Positions 26,804 to 35,899 of a stretch of 64,000 bases of DNA are shown piece by piece. The stretch covers positions 744,001-808,000 of the forward strand of contig NZ_CP108036.1 in the NCBI RefSeq assembly GCF_036170895.1, read 5' to 3'. The notes beneath the pieces were generated by a model. It worked only from the letters and a program-made list of their open reading frames with translations. It was not told where the DNA came from and ran no database searches. This DNA comes from Streptomyces erythrochromogenes. Its GTDB lineage: Bacteria > Actinomycetota > Actinomycetes > Streptomycetales > Streptomycetaceae. Every line of letters starts with the position of its first letter. Positions within the stretch are counted from its first letter, which is position 1. A program made the translations under genes and the position numbers.

Positions 26804-29800
26804 TCAGGTCACGGCGGTCGCCGCCACCTCCTCGGCCAGGACGGCGACCGCCCGGCGGACGTCGTCCTCGCGGTGTTCGCTCGTGAGGAAGAACCGCAGC
26901 CTCGACAGACCCTCGTCCACGGCGGGATGGAAGATCGGATCGGCGACGACCCCGCGCGCGAACAGCCGGTCCGCGACGCGCAGGGTGCGCGCCGAGTCGC
27001 CGAGGACGACCGGCACGATGGGGGTGTCGGCGCTGGAGCCGGTCGGCAGGCCGGCCGCCGCGGCCAGGCCGAGGAACAGTCCGGCGTTGCGCCTGAGCGT
27101 GCGCACCCGCTGGGGTTCCGCGGTGATCAGCTCGGTGGCGGCCAGGGCGGCGGCCGCGTTGGCCGGGGTCAGTCCCACGCTGTAGACGAAGCCCGGGAGG
27201 GTGTGCCGCAGCCAGCGCACCATGCGGGCCGAGCCGCCGAGGTAACCGCCGCAACTGGCGAAGGACTTGGAGAGAGTGCCCATCCACAGGTCCACGTCGG
27301 TCCGGTCGGCGCCGAAGAACTCACCCACGCCCCGGCCGTGTTCGCCGACCGTGCCGATGCTGTGGGCCTCGTCGACCATCAGCAGGGCTCCGTACCGCTT
27401 CTTCAGCCCGATCACCGCGGGCAGGTCGACCAGGTCGCCGTCCATGCTGTAGGCGCCCTCGACGACGATCAGCACCCGGCGGAACCGGGACCGGTTGATC
27501 CGCAGCAGGTGCTCCAGGTCGGCGCGGTCGTTGTGGGCGAAGGGTCTGCGCGCGGCCCCGGACAGGGCGCAGCCCTGGAGGATGCTGTCGTGGGCCAGCG
27601 CGTCGTGCAGGACGAGGTCCCCCGCGCCGACGAGGTGCCCGATCGCCGTGACATTGGTGGCATGGCCGCTGACCAGCGTGAGGCAGTCCCCGACGCCGAG
27701 GAAGTCGGCCAGGGCGCGTTCCAGACGGACCGTCAGTTCCCGTTCGCCCGAGAGCGCGCGGCTGGCGGAGACCGAGGTCCCGTACCGCTCCACGGCCCGG
27801 TGCACGGCTTCGTTGACCGCCGGATGGCCGGATATCCCCAGGTAGTTGTAGCTGCCGAAGGACAGGTACGAGCGGTCGCCGATCACCGTGGTGTCGCGGA
27901 TGGTGCCCTCGTGGACGCGGAAGTACGGGAAGTCGGCGCCGCCGGCGGTGACCGCGGCCAGGCGCTCCTCGAAGAGGGCGACCTCCGGGAAGTCGTCGAT
28001 GCTCGCGGCAGCGGTGCTCCACTCGGCCGCCCGCGCCGCGCGGGAGGCCGGCCGGCCGGGGGCCTCGTGCCGGGTACGGCCCGGATCGAGCAGTGCGATC
28101 AGCCCGCCGACGGTGAGTCCGGGCGCGAACAGGTCCTCGGAGCGGAAGGCGGGCGCGCGCTTGCCGATGTTGACCGCCAGTTCCTGGAGCATGAGGGAGT
28201 CGAAGCCGAGACCGGCCACCAGCGTCATGCCCTCGCCGAGGTCCGCGAGGGGGAACACCCCGGTCCGCGACACCTCTTCGAGCACGATGGACGCGGCGTC
28301 CTCACCGGGCGCGGCACTGGGTGCGGGCGGGGTGGGCGCGGCTTCCCGGCCACCTGCGCGCCGCGTCGGGGGTTCGGGCCGGGCCGGCTGCGCCACCTCG
28401 CGTGCCGCATCGTCCACGACCCAGTGGCGGCGCGGGGCGAGCGGACTCGGCGGCAGGGTGCACGGGGGTGTGCGCCGCGCCGCGGAGGGTGGTCCGGCCG
28501 GCGTCGGCGCGGACTCCACGGCATGCCCGGCCTCCAGCGCCGCGGCGGCCGCGGTCAGCCGGGCGGCGGCCTCGGCGGCGTCCCGCGCCACCAGGGCGAG
28601 GCGCTCCCGCAGGGGAGCACGGCGGGCCAGGGTGTCCGCCACCCGGGCCGGCGGCGGCCCGTCCTCGGCGATGGTCCGCGCCACGTCCCGCGCGTACCGG
28701 ACCAGCCCGGCCCGGTCGCGCGCGGTGAGGACCAGCTCGTAGGGCTCCCCGACCGGTGCCGGGCGGACCGGTGGCGCGGCGTGCTCCTCTACGACCAGGT
28801 GGACGCCGGTACCGCCGAATCCGAAGGCGCTCACGCCCGCCCGGCGGGGCAGGTCGCTCGCGGGCCAGGTGACCGGCGTCGTCGCCACGGTCAGCCGCGC
28901 TGCGTCGAGGGCGGCGGTGTCGGCGAGGCCGAAGTCCGGCTGCGGTGGGATCACCCCCCGCTGCACGGCCAGGACCGACTTGACGAGTCCGGCCAGCCCC
29001 GCGGAGTTGAGCGAGTGCCCGACGACCGCCTTGACCGCACCGAGGTGGGCGGGAGCGGCGTCCTCACCGCGCAGTTCGCGCAGGACCGCGAGCTCGACGG
29101 GGTCGCCGACGGCGGTTCCGGTGCCGTGCGCCTCCAGGTAGCCCACCGCGCCCGGGGGCAGTCCCGCGTCGCGGTAGGCCCGGCGCAGGGCCCTGAGCTG
29201 GCCGCCCGCCTGGGGGTGCATGCCGCCCTGCACGGTCCCGTCGTTGGCCGTGCCCACGCCGCGGATCACCGCGTAGACGCGGTCGCCGGCCGCCCGGGCG
29301 TCGGCCAGGGGCCGCAGCACCAGCACTCCGGCGCCCTCCCCCAGGACGAAACCGTCGGCTTCCGCGCCGAAGGGCAGGCATCGGCCGCTGCGCGAGATGG
29401 CGCCTATCCTGCACAGCCCCACCAGCAGGTCCGGGGCGAGGATCAGCTGGGCGCCACCGGCGATCGCGACGCGGGAGCGGCCCGCGCGCAGCGCGTGGAC
29501 CGCGTTGGCGACGGCCATGAGTCCACCGGAGCAAGCGGAGTCCAGTGCGTAGCTCTCGCCGTGCAGGTCGAAGACCGAGCTGATCGTGTTCGGTCCCATG
29601 TTGAGGAGGAGTCCGGCCACGGACGTGCCGTGCAGCCCGTGGACGGCGCGTACGGTCTCCTGCCAGCCGGGGTCCGTCGCCCGGGTTCCGAACTCGCCGC
29701 CGGCCAGCTGGCGCATCCGTATCTGCATGGTGCTGAGCTCGCGGTAGCCGCTCTCGGTGAGGGCCGTGATCACCGAGGTCTCCTCGCGGTCGAAGCCGTC

Positions 29801-30160
29801 GGCCTCCCACCCCGCGTCCTGGATCGCCTCACGGGTCAGGTCGATCAGCAGCCGGTGCTGGGGGTCCATCGCGGCGGCCCGGCGCGGCGGGATGCCGTAG
29901 TGCGCCGCGTCGAAGTGGCCCACGTCCGGCAGCAGCGCCATGGTGTCGGTGTAGGTCGACGAGGTGTCGCGGAAGTCGCCGGTGAGGAAGGCGGCGCTGC
30001 GCCAGCGCGAGTCGGGGATGGTGGAGAACTGCGGCCGCGGGGCAGTCAGCAGCCGCCAGTACTCGTTCAGGTTGCGGGCTCCGGGGAACCGGCAGGCCAT
30101 TCCCACGACGGCTATCGGCTCGTGCTCCCCCGGGGTTTGCGCCCCTGTCACGGAGTTCAC
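26804..30160 (-). CDS. KS-ACP-AOAS synthase (polyketide synthase/alpha-oxoamine synthase fusion)
   Basis: An 1118-residue multidomain enzyme; GTG 30160 overlaps the upstream stop by 4 bp. A ketosynthase (about 15-440) has the full triad: Cys210 in DSACSGG, His345 in EAHGTGT and His382 in GHSLNSAG. It continues into a post-KS linker without an acyltransferase. A carrier protein follows with Ser655 in GFDSLML. The C-terminal 400 residues are a PLP-dependent alpha-oxoamine synthase (family of KBL, BioF, serine palmitoyltransferase) with lysine Lys965 in TLSKSFASCGG. Expected chemistry: an acyl chain on the ACP is condensed with an amino acid with loss of CO2, giving an alpha-aminoketone. No AT, KR or TE domain is present. 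Confidence 0.9.
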   Translation of the reverse strand: MNSVTGAQTPGEHEPIAVVGMACRFPGARNLNEYWRLLTAPRPQFSTIPDSRWRSAAFLTGDFRDTSSTYTDTMALLPDVGHFDAAHYGIPPRRAAAMDPQHRLLIDLTREAIQDAGWEADGFDREETSVITALTESGYRELSTMQIRMRQLAGGEFGTRATDPGWQETVRAVHGLHGTSVAGLLLNMGPNTISSVFDLHGESYALDSACSGGLMAVANAVHALRAGRSRVAIAGGAQLILAPDLLVGLCRIGAISRSGRCLPFGAEADGFVLGEGAGVLVLRPLADARAAGDRVYAVIRGVGTANDGTVQGGMHPQAGGQLRALRRAYRDAGLPPGAVGYLEAHGTGTAVGDPVELAVLRELRGEDAAPAHLGAVKAVVGHSLNSAGLAGLVKSVLAVQRGVIPPQPDFGLADTAALDAARLTVATTPVTWPASDLPRRAGVSAFGFGGTGVHLVVEEHAAPPVRPAPVGEPYELVLTARDRAGLVRYARDVARTIAEDGPPPARVADTLARRAPLRERLALVARDAAEAAARLTAAAAALEAGHAVESAPTPAGPPSAARRTPPCTLPPSPLAPRRHWVVDDAAREVAQPARPEPPTRRAGGREAAPTPPAPSAAPGEDAASIVLEEVSRTGVFPLADLGEGMTLVAGLGFDSLMLQELAVNIGKRAPAFRSEDLFAPGLTVGGLIALLDPGRTRHEAPGRPASRAARAAEWSTAAASIDDFPEVALFEERLAAVTAGGADFPYFRVHEGTIRDTTVIGDRSYLSFGSYNYLGISGHPAVNEAVHRAVERYGTSVSASRALSGERELTVRLERALADFLGVGDCLTLVSGHATNVTAIGHLVGAGDLVLHDALAHDSILQGCALSGAARRPFAHNDRADLEHLLRINRSRFRRVLIVVEGAYSMDGDLVDLPAVIGLKKRYGALLMVDEAHSIGTVGEHGRGVGEFFGADRTDVDLWMGTLSKSFASCGGYLGGSARMVRWLRHTLPGFVYSVGLTPANAAAALAATELITAEPQRVRTLRRNAGLFLGLAAAAGLPTGSSADTPIVPVVLGDSARTLRVADRLFARGVVADPIFHPAVDEGLSRLRFFLTSEHREDDVRRAVAVLAEEVAATAVT

Positions 30161-31095
30161 CGGGTGGTCGGTCGCGCACGCCACCAGTCGAGGGTGGCCT
30201 TGACCTGTTCGTCGACGGGAGTGGCGCGCACCGCGAAGGCCGCCTCGTAGGCACTCGTATCGACGACGAAGGGACGGTCGAACTGGTAGCGGATCTCCTT
30301 CAGTTCGCGCAGCAGCGGGGAGAAGAGCCCCGCGAGGCCCAGTACGGCGGGCGGGATCCTGCGCACCACCGCGGGCCCGGTTCCGGCCTCCGCGGCGAGC
30401 CGGTCGGCCATCTCCCGGACGGACCGGGCGGGTTCGGTCGGGACGTGCCAGGGACGGCCCCAGGCCCGCTCCTCGCCCGCGACCTCGGCCATCGCCGCGG
30501 CCACGTCGGGGAGGTAGGTCCAGCTGTGCGGGGCGTCCGGGTCCCCCAGTGCGGAGACGGGCTTGCCGCGCAGCAGCGCCGGTACGACCCGTCCGGCGAG
30601 GTGGCCGCCGTCGGTGACGCCCGGACCGAAGAAGTCGCCGGCGCGCACCTCGACCGCCTTGATGCGGCCCTGCTCGTTCAGTGTCCGCACCTGTTCCCAG
30701 GCGGCGGCGCGGACGCGGCCCTTGGGGCCGGCCGCCGCGAGCGGCAGCTCCTCGGTCATGGGGCCGTCCACCGGCCCGTAGCCGTAGAGGTTGCCCAGCA
30801 TGACCAGGACGGCGCCGGTGTCCTCGGCCGCGGCGCAGACCGAGGCGACGAGCGGGGGCCACTCGCACACCCAGCGGTGGTAGGGCGGCGCGGCACAGTG
30901 GTGGATCGCCGCCGCGCCCTGGGCGACGGCGGTCAACTGCTCCCGGTCCGTCGCGTCGAGAGCGATGTGCTCGATCCCCGGTTCCGGGCTTCTGCCCGCC
31001 CTGGTGACGACCCGTACGGAATGTCCCTGCTCTGCCAGCAAACGGGCGGTGGCGGCGCCTGCGGGTCCGAAACCCACGACCACATGAAGACTCAC
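30157..31095 (-). CDS. NAD(P)-dependent epimerase/dehydratase-family reductase
   Basis: A 312-residue extended-SDR protein from GTG 31095 (ATG-like start MSLHVVVGFGPAGAATARLLAEQGH). The N-terminal Rossmann motif is GFGPAG. The catalytic tyrosine is probably in GNLYGYGPVDG, which has the YxxxP rather than YxxxK layout; an MLGNLYGYG context is common in NAD-epimerase relatives. Later blocks DPDAPHSWTYLPDVA and WHVPTEPARSVREMADRLA fit the family. It is translationally coupled to the KS-ACP-AOAS gene, so it may reduce the aminoketone product, like 3-ketosphinganine reductases. That is inference. Confidence 0.8.
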   Translation of the reverse strand: MSLHVVVGFGPAGAATARLLAEQGHSVRVVTRAGRSPEPGIEHIALDATDREQLTAVAQGAAAIHHCAAPPYHRWVCEWPPLVASVCAAAEDTGAVLVMLGNLYGYGPVDGPMTEELPLAAAGPKGRVRAAAWEQVRTLNEQGRIKAVEVRAGDFFGPGVTDGGHLAGRVVPALLRGKPVSALGDPDAPHSWTYLPDVAAAMAEVAGEERAWGRPWHVPTEPARSVREMADRLAAEAGTGPAVVRRIPPAVLGLAGLFSPLLRELKEIRYQFDRPFVVDTSAYEAAFAVRATPVDEQVKATLDWWRARPTTR

Positions 31096-31270
31096 GGGCG
31101 CACAGTAGCGCGAGAGCGGATCGATCTCTTGTCAGTTTGGCCGGTACAGGACAATCCCGGACCGGGACCGGCCCGGTGATCGGCAAGGCCCTCGCCGCGG
31201 ACGGGGACGGAGGGCGGTCGGGATGCCACGCGGCGAGTTTGGCCTGGACCTGACCGGGGCAGCACGCCGA

Positions 31271-31300
31271 GGGCCGGACCCGTCGTCACGGGCCCGGCCC
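31271..31300 (-). terminator. 13-bp hairpin downstream of the MIB locus
   Basis: GGGCCGGACCCGT (31271-31283) pairs with 31288-31300 with one mismatch around a 4-nt loop, starting 14 bp beyond the methyltransferase stop. It separates the MIB transcript from the AOAS operon. Confidence 0.75.
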
Positions 31301-31313
31301 CCTCGCTCCGGCG

Positions 31314-32210
31314 TCAGACGCGGTCGGCCGCGATCAGGACGTACTGGAAGGAGCCGTCCTTGTAGGAGTTGATGAACGCCTCCTCGATGCCCGTGACGAG
31401 GGAGGACGTGGCGCGCAGCTCCCAGTAGGGCAGGGTCTCGGGGGTCAGGTCGATCACGGCCTGCGGCACGAGACGGTTGTCGGCCATGGCCCGCATGTAC
31501 TCCCGGCGGGAGTGGATGTTGCATTCGAAGTGCGCGTTGATCTGGGAGACCCACTTCGAGGGCTGGCCGTAACGCGGGTTCCAGCAACCGGTGATGGTCA
31601 CGTAGCGGCCGCCGACCGCGAGGACGCGGGAGTGCTCGGCGAACAGGTCGTGCAGGTCGACGTACATGCTCGACTCGTTGTTCCAGGAGGCGGCGGCCTG
31701 CCCGGTCTCGAACGGCGTGTTGAGCATGTTGCAGACGCGGGCGCGGACGGAGTCCTCGATGCCCAGCTCGCGGGCGCGCTGGTTCGCGAAGTCGGCCTGC
31801 TTGGCCGACAGCGTGACACCCTCGACCTTGCATCCGAACCGCTGGTGGGCCATGACCATCGAGCCGCCGCGGCCGCAGCCGGCGTCCACGAGCGTGTCGT
31901 CGCGCCCGATGGAGCCGAGGTGGTGCAGCAGGACGTCCGCCTGCGCGGACTCCAGGCGGTGGAGCTCGGCGATGAGCTTCTTCTCGTATGCGCTGTCCTC
32001 GGTGTCCCCGAGGGCCGCGTGGTCGACGTCACCGATGCCGTAGTGGTGGTGGTACAGACCGTCGACATCCCCGAGGCGCAGGTTCACCGGCCGGGCCTCG
32101 TGGTCCCAGTAGCGGGCGATGTCGCCCTGGTAGGGCGTTGCCGGGGCGGGGATGAAGGCGGAAGTGGGGGCGGCAACGGTGAAATCGGTGCTGGTCACAG
32201 ATAAATCCAT
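31314..32210 (-). CDS. Geranyl diphosphate 2-C-methyltransferase (MIB pathway)
   Basis: A 298-residue SAM-dependent methyltransferase, ATG 32210, 2 bp after the MIB synthase stop. SAM motif I is LVDAGCGRGGSMVMA (about residues 107-120), followed by CKVEGVTLSAKQADFANQRA. These and the C-terminal SYKDGSFQYVLIAADRV agree with GPP C2-methyltransferases, which make 2-methyl-GPP for methylisoborneol. The third codon is TTA (32202-32204 on the + strand), a bldA-dependent codon in Streptomyces, so translation may be tied to development. Adjacent MIB synthase makes the assignment firm. Confidence 0.93.
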   Translation of the reverse strand: MDLSVTSTDFTVAAPTSAFIPAPATPYQGDIARYWDHEARPVNLRLGDVDGLYHHHYGIGDVDHAALGDTEDSAYEKKLIAELHRLESAQADVLLHHLGSIGRDDTLVDAGCGRGGSMVMAHQRFGCKVEGVTLSAKQADFANQRARELGIEDSVRARVCNMLNTPFETGQAAASWNNESSMYVDLHDLFAEHSRVLAVGGRYVTITGCWNPRYGQPSKWVSQINAHFECNIHSRREYMRAMADNRLVPQAVIDLTPETLPYWELRATSSLVTGIEEAFINSYKDGSFQYVLIAADRV

Positions 32211-32212
32211 CC

Positions 32213-33592
32213 TTACCAGAAGTCGGGCAGGCTGTAGCGGTAGGTGTTGCTCTGGTGCCAGTAGTGGTTGCCGTCGACCCAGACGGCCACGCCCCGCAGG
32301 AAGCGCACCACGCGTGGATCGGGGCAGGACACGGCCAGTTCCGCGGCCGCGGCCTCGAAGGCGTGCATGAGGTCGTTGTGGATCTCGATCGCCTTCAGGT
32401 AGGCCTCCTTGTCGGAGAGGCCCTCTCGTGCTGCGATGACCACCGGCAGGTTCAGGTGCAGGCCGGGGCTGTCGAGTTCCTTCGTGTACGAGTACAGGTC
32501 GTTGGAGATGGTGGTGGCGTTGCCGGCCAGTGCGATGACCCGCTGCATGGCGGGCATGGCGTGCAGATCGGCCGGGAGTTCGTAGCCGCCCACGGTGTCT
32601 GTGATGGTGGGGCAGGGGCGGAAGTTGTTGAACTGGCGCATCGCCAGGTACTCGGAGACTTCCGGGACGTACGCGGTCTCGGCCCAGGCCGCCTCGGCGA
32701 GGTACCCCATGTGCAGCCGGGCCATGTCGTGCCGGTACCGGTCGGCCTGCGACGGGGTCGCCGCCCGGGTGAAGTACTCCATGGCCGAGCGGTAGGAGCG
32801 CCGCGGCGCGTCCGAGAGGAGCGACCGGGCCCACTCCGACTGGTACTCCGCGGTCGTGTGGACCGGGTCCAGTGCGGTGTGCGCCAGCAGAAGCCTTCCT
32901 CCTAGTCCGACCGGCGAACCGCCGTGGTCCTCGCAGTAGCAGTCGTCGACCACGTTCTCGGCGACCATCAGCCGGGTGGCGATCATGAGGTGGTCGACGG
33001 TCGGGGCGTCCGGGTGGCAGGCGACCATGTAGCGGCCCACGGAGAAGCCGTCGAACTGGTCCTCCCACTCCGGCGGGTAAGCCTCCACCTCGTCCACCGC
33101 CCAGCGCTTGATCCGGCGGCTGACCTCCTCCACGCGGGCGGGGTCGGGCTCCGGGACCGGGTGGTGGTAGAGGCCGGGGATCGGCCTGCCCCCTGCCGCG
33201 GGCCGGGGCGCGGGCACGTCCGGGGCCGCCGGCGGCGCGGCGGGCAGTGCCTGGCGCGGGGTGAAGAACAGCCCCTCCGTGCCCACGCCGCTGGGGCCGC
33301 GCATGATCCGCTCCAGGGCGGGGTTCGGTGTCGCCGTCGCGGCGGCGGCCTCCCGCACCGGCTCGGCGACCGCGTCGCCACCCGGTCCTTCGACCGGTAC
33401 GGGCGATGCCTCGGGAGCGGAAGCGGGGTGGGAGGGCCGGGCCGCCGGCCCGAAGGGCAGCGCCGGCCCGGTCGGCAGCGCGGGCTTGCCTCCGGTGACG
33501 GCGTCGGCACCGCGGCCGTGACCGTGGGTCCCGAAGCGGGCCGCGGCGGCAGGCGGGCTCGACTGCGCAGGGGAAGGCCCGGGAACGGGCAT
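32213..33592 (-). CDS. 2-methylisoborneol synthase (class I terpene cyclase)
   Basis: A 459-residue terpene synthase. The metal-binding motifs are those of S. coelicolor MIB synthase: the aspartate-rich motif DDCYCED with Asp216 and Asp217, and the NSE triad in NDLYSYTKE beginning at Asn364. The C-terminal end has the conserved HYWHQSNTYRYSLP. The first about 110 residues are Pro/Ala/Gly-rich and disordered; in this family that tail is the predicted encapsulin cargo-loading region. It converts 2-methyl-GPP to 2-methylisoborneol, the earthy odorant. Stop TAA is followed after 2 bp by the methyltransferase start. Confidence 0.95.
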   Translation of the reverse strand: MPVPGPSPAQSSPPAAAARFGTHGHGRGADAVTGGKPALPTGPALPFGPAARPSHPASAPEASPVPVEGPGGDAVAEPVREAAAATATPNPALERIMRGPSGVGTEGLFFTPRQALPAAPPAAPDVPAPRPAAGGRPIPGLYHHPVPEPDPARVEEVSRRIKRWAVDEVEAYPPEWEDQFDGFSVGRYMVACHPDAPTVDHLMIATRLMVAENVVDDCYCEDHGGSPVGLGGRLLLAHTALDPVHTTAEYQSEWARSLLSDAPRRSYRSAMEYFTRAATPSQADRYRHDMARLHMGYLAEAAWAETAYVPEVSEYLAMRQFNNFRPCPTITDTVGGYELPADLHAMPAMQRVIALAGNATTISNDLYSYTKELDSPGLHLNLPVVIAAREGLSDKEAYLKAIEIHNDLMHAFEAAAAELAVSCPDPRVVRFLRGVAVWVDGNHYWHQSNTYRYSLPDFW

Positions 33593-33624
33593 CCGTGGCT
33601 CCTAGGTGATGGGGGTGGGCTGTG

Positions 33625-33667
33625 CCGGACCCTCCCGGGCACGTTCGGCCGGCCCGGGAGGGTCCGG
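33625..33667 (-). terminator. 16-bp hairpin between encapsulin and MIB synthase genes
   Basis: CCGGACCCTCCCGGGC (33625-33640) pairs perfectly with 33652-33667 around an 11-nt loop, in the 94-bp gap after the shell gene. It can act as a partial terminator or mRNA-stability element, setting shell and cargo levels apart. Confidence 0.7.
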
Positions 33668-33686
33668 TCTGATGACGGCCGGGCCG

Positions 33687-35099
33687 TCAGTCGCGCCGGC
33701 GGCCGATCTGGACGTTCTCCATCACGCCGAGCGCGTCGGGCACCAGGATGGCGGCGGAGTAGTAGGTGGTGACCAGGTACGAGATGATCGCCTGCTCGCT
33801 GATGCCCATGAAGCGCACGGACAGGCCCGGCTCGTACTCCTCCGGCAGCCCGGTCTGGTGCAGGCCGATGACGCCCTGATTGTCCTCGCCCGTGCGCATC
33901 GCGAGGATGGAGCTGGTGTTCTCCTTGCTGATGGGGATCTTGCTGCAGGGCAGGATCGGGACCCCGCGCCAGGCCGGCACCTGCTGGCCGCCGAGGTCGA
34001 CGTGGTCCGGGTAGAGCCCGCGGGCGTTGAACTCGCGCCCGATCGCCGCGATGGTCTTGGGGTGGGCGAAGAAGAACTTGGTGCCGCGGCGGCGGCAGAG
34101 CAGTTCGTCCATGTCGTCCGGGGTGGGCGGGCCGGAGTGGGTCTGGATGCGCTGCTTGAAGTCGGCGTTGTGGAGGAGACCGAACTCCCTGTTGTTGACG
34201 AGCTCGTACTCCTGGCGCTCGCGCAGCGCCTCGATGGTGAGCCTGAGCTGTTCCTCGGTCTGGTTGTGCGGCCCGTTGTAAAGGTCGGCGACGCGCGTGT
34301 GGACCCGGAGCACGGTCTGGGCGATGGAGAGTTCGTACTCGCGCGGCTTGAGCTCGTAGTCGACGAAGGTGCCGGGGAGCGCGGCCTCGCCGGTGTGGCC
34401 GGCGGACATGGCGATCTCGGCCTCGCCGTGCTTGTTCTGCCGCTGGTGCGGGAGCGAGCCGAACTGCTCGACGTGGGCCCGGAGGTTCGGTGCCGCGTCG
34501 AGGACGGCGGAGAAGTCGGCGCGGGAGAGGGTGAGCAGGGTGCCGGAGGTCTCGGCCGTGGCCGTGTAGTCGGCGGTCGCGTCGGCGTCCAGCAGCGCGT
34601 TCTCGCCGAACCGGTCGCCGTCGGCCAGCACCGCGACGGCGATCGCGTCGCCGTACTTGCCGACCGAGGTCTGGCTGATGCGGCCGTGCGCGATCAGGTG
34701 GATCCGATCGGCGGCGGCCCCGCGCTCGACCAGCACCTCGCCGGCGCGGAAGTCGCGCTGGACGCACCGGTCGGCGAGCGTGACCAGCACCTGCTCGTCC
34801 TCGAAGCCGCGCAGCAGGGCGAGTTCGCCGAGTTCGCGCGGGATCACCCGGACGTCGGCCCCGTCCTGGACGAACTCGATGCGGCCGTCACCGACGGTGT
34901 AGGTCAGGCGGCGGTTGACACGGTAGGTGCCGCCCTTGGTCTCCACCCAGGGGAGCGTCCTCAGCAGCCACCGGGAGGTGATCTCCTGCATCTGCGGGGC
35001 GGACTTGGTCGTGGTGGCAAGGTTGCGGGCGGCCGCCGTGCCCAGACTGGTCTGCTGGGTCGGCTCCAGCTGCGCCTCTGGGCTGGTGTCCACGGTCAT
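33687..35099 (-). CDS. Family 2B encapsulin shell protein with cNMP-binding domain
   Basis: A 470-residue protein from ATG 35099 with GAAGGAG upstream. The N-terminal and C-terminal thirds form the HK97-type shell (for example [20 protein letters not shown], and the C-terminal [26 protein letters not shown]). Between them lies a cyclic-nucleotide-binding domain (about 100-220) with [27 protein letters not shown] and [11 protein letters not shown]. Genes of this type precede 2-MIB synthase in Streptomyces and form family 2B encapsulins whose cargo is the terpene cyclase. It was formerly annotated as a Crp/Fnr-like regulator. The 5' region is AT-rich. Confidence 0.92.
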   Translation of the reverse strand: MTVDTSPEAQLEPTQQTSLGTAAARNLATTTKSAPQMQEITSRWLLRTLPWVETKGGTYRVNRRLTYTVGDGRIEFVQDGADVRVIPRELGELALLRGFEDEQVLVTLADRCVQRDFRAGEVLVERGAAADRIHLIAHGRISQTSVGKYGDAIAVAVLADGDRFGENALLDADATADYTATAETSGTLLTLSRADFSAVLDAAPNLRAHVEQFGSLPHQRQNKHGEAEIAMSAGHTGEAALPGTFVDYELKPREYELSIAQTVLRVHTRVADLYNGPHNQTEEQLRLTIEALRERQEYELVNNREFGLLHNADFKQRIQTHSGPPTPDDMDELLCRRRGTKFFFAHPKTIAAIGREFNARGLYPDHVDLGGQQVPAWRGVPILPCSKIPISKENTSSILAMRTGEDNQGVIGLHQTGLPEEYEPGLSVRFMGISEQAIISYLVTTYYSAAILVPDALGVMENVQIGRRRD

Positions 35100-35443
35100 C
35101 GCGCAGGGCTCTCCTTCGTGCGGGCGGTGATCAGCGCATGCGTGTGCACGTCACCAGTGAAAGAAGAAAAATAGGGTGAATACCCGGGCAATCCCTCTAG
35201 ATCCGGAAGCACACTAACGGCCGGCGAACCGGATCCCCCCTGGGAAGAGGTAGGGATTACCTCGATTCGGTGATCTTGAGCTGAGGCGTGTTTGACCACT
35301 GCCTCGGCGGTTTCGGACACACGTGCCGCGCACTTTCCGCCAAGGCCGCTGAGGGCCGTCAACTTCCGCACCCACAAGGCAGGTTGTCAGCGCGCTGCTC
35401 AGCGCGCGGGGCCCGTGTCAGGGTGACCGCGTACGCTGTCGCC
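35100..35443. promoter_or_regulatory. Divergent promoter region of the MIB/encapsulin operon
   Basis: About 340 bp without a gene. The AT-rich block 35150-35220 (AAAGAAGAAAAATAGGG and flanks) on the minus side probably holds the encapsulin-MIB promoter and a long leader. A small dyad (CAGCGCGCTGCTCAGCGCGC) lies near 35390. I cannot fix promoter hexamers. Confidence 0.4.
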
Positions 35444-35881
35444 GTGACGGACGACGAAGACCTGATACTGGCGCAGGCGCTGGGCGCGGTGGGCGCCACC
35501 GGCGGCGGCTCCGGCGGACGCCGCGGTGCGGCGTTCGCGGCGCGGCGGCTGAAGAAGAACGTGCACGAGGTCGAGCTGTCGCTCGGCCTGTCGCCGAGCG
35601 AGGCCGCGGCCCGCGCGGCCGACGTCCTCCTGCGCCTGGGCACCCCGGTGCGGACCGCGGGCGCGGAACCCCCCGCCGGGGCCCGGGTCGTACGGGCCCT
35701 CGTCGGCGGCGGGTTCGGCAACATGAACCCGGTCCTGGTCACCGTGACGCTGACGGGCGCCGGACCGCAGGCCACCGCGGTCCGCGTCCGCGGCGCCGCC
35801 AAGGAGGGCCTGATCAAGCAGCGGGCGGGCGAGAAGACCGCCCGCCAGGTGGCCGAACTGCTCTCGCGACCGGGCTGCTGA
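35444..35881 (+). CDS. Conserved hypothetical protein (145 aa)
   Basis: A 145-residue protein starting at GTG 35444 (an in-frame GTG at 35423 would add 7 residues). Begins MTDDEDLILAQALGAVGATGGG; the middle holds VHEVELSLGLSPSEAAARAADVLLRLG and a C-terminal VRGAAKEGLIKQRAGEKTARQVAELL. No membrane segment or known motif. I do not recognise a function. Its stop is followed 20 bp later by a CTAG-ended inverted repeat, which can double as a terminator. Confidence 0.55.
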   Translation: MTDDEDLILAQALGAVGATGGGSGGRRGAAFAARRLKKNVHEVELSLGLSPSEAAARAADVLLRLGTPVRTAGAEPPAGARVVRALVGGGFGNMNPVLVTVTLTGAGPQATAVRVRGAAKEGLIKQRAGEKTARQVAELLSRPGC

Positions 35882-35899
35882 GCGCAGGCCAAGACACCC

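Noticed and set aside
26285..30250. A long plus-strand open frame (over 1300 codons) antisense to the KS-ACP-AOAS gene
   Set aside because: Composition is Arg/Gly/Pro-rich shadow coding expected opposite a GC-rich gene; the minus strand holds complete domains with catalytic residues.
30161..31186. N-terminal extension of the AOAS synthase to 31186
   Set aside because: It covers the reductase gene in another frame; the ketosynthase begins just after GTG 30160, which overlaps the reductase stop.
33687..35099. Annotation of this gene as a Crp/Fnr transcription factor because of its cNMP-binding domain
   Set aside because: No helix-turn-helix follows the domain; flanking segments are HK97-shell-like and the neighbour is MIB synthase.
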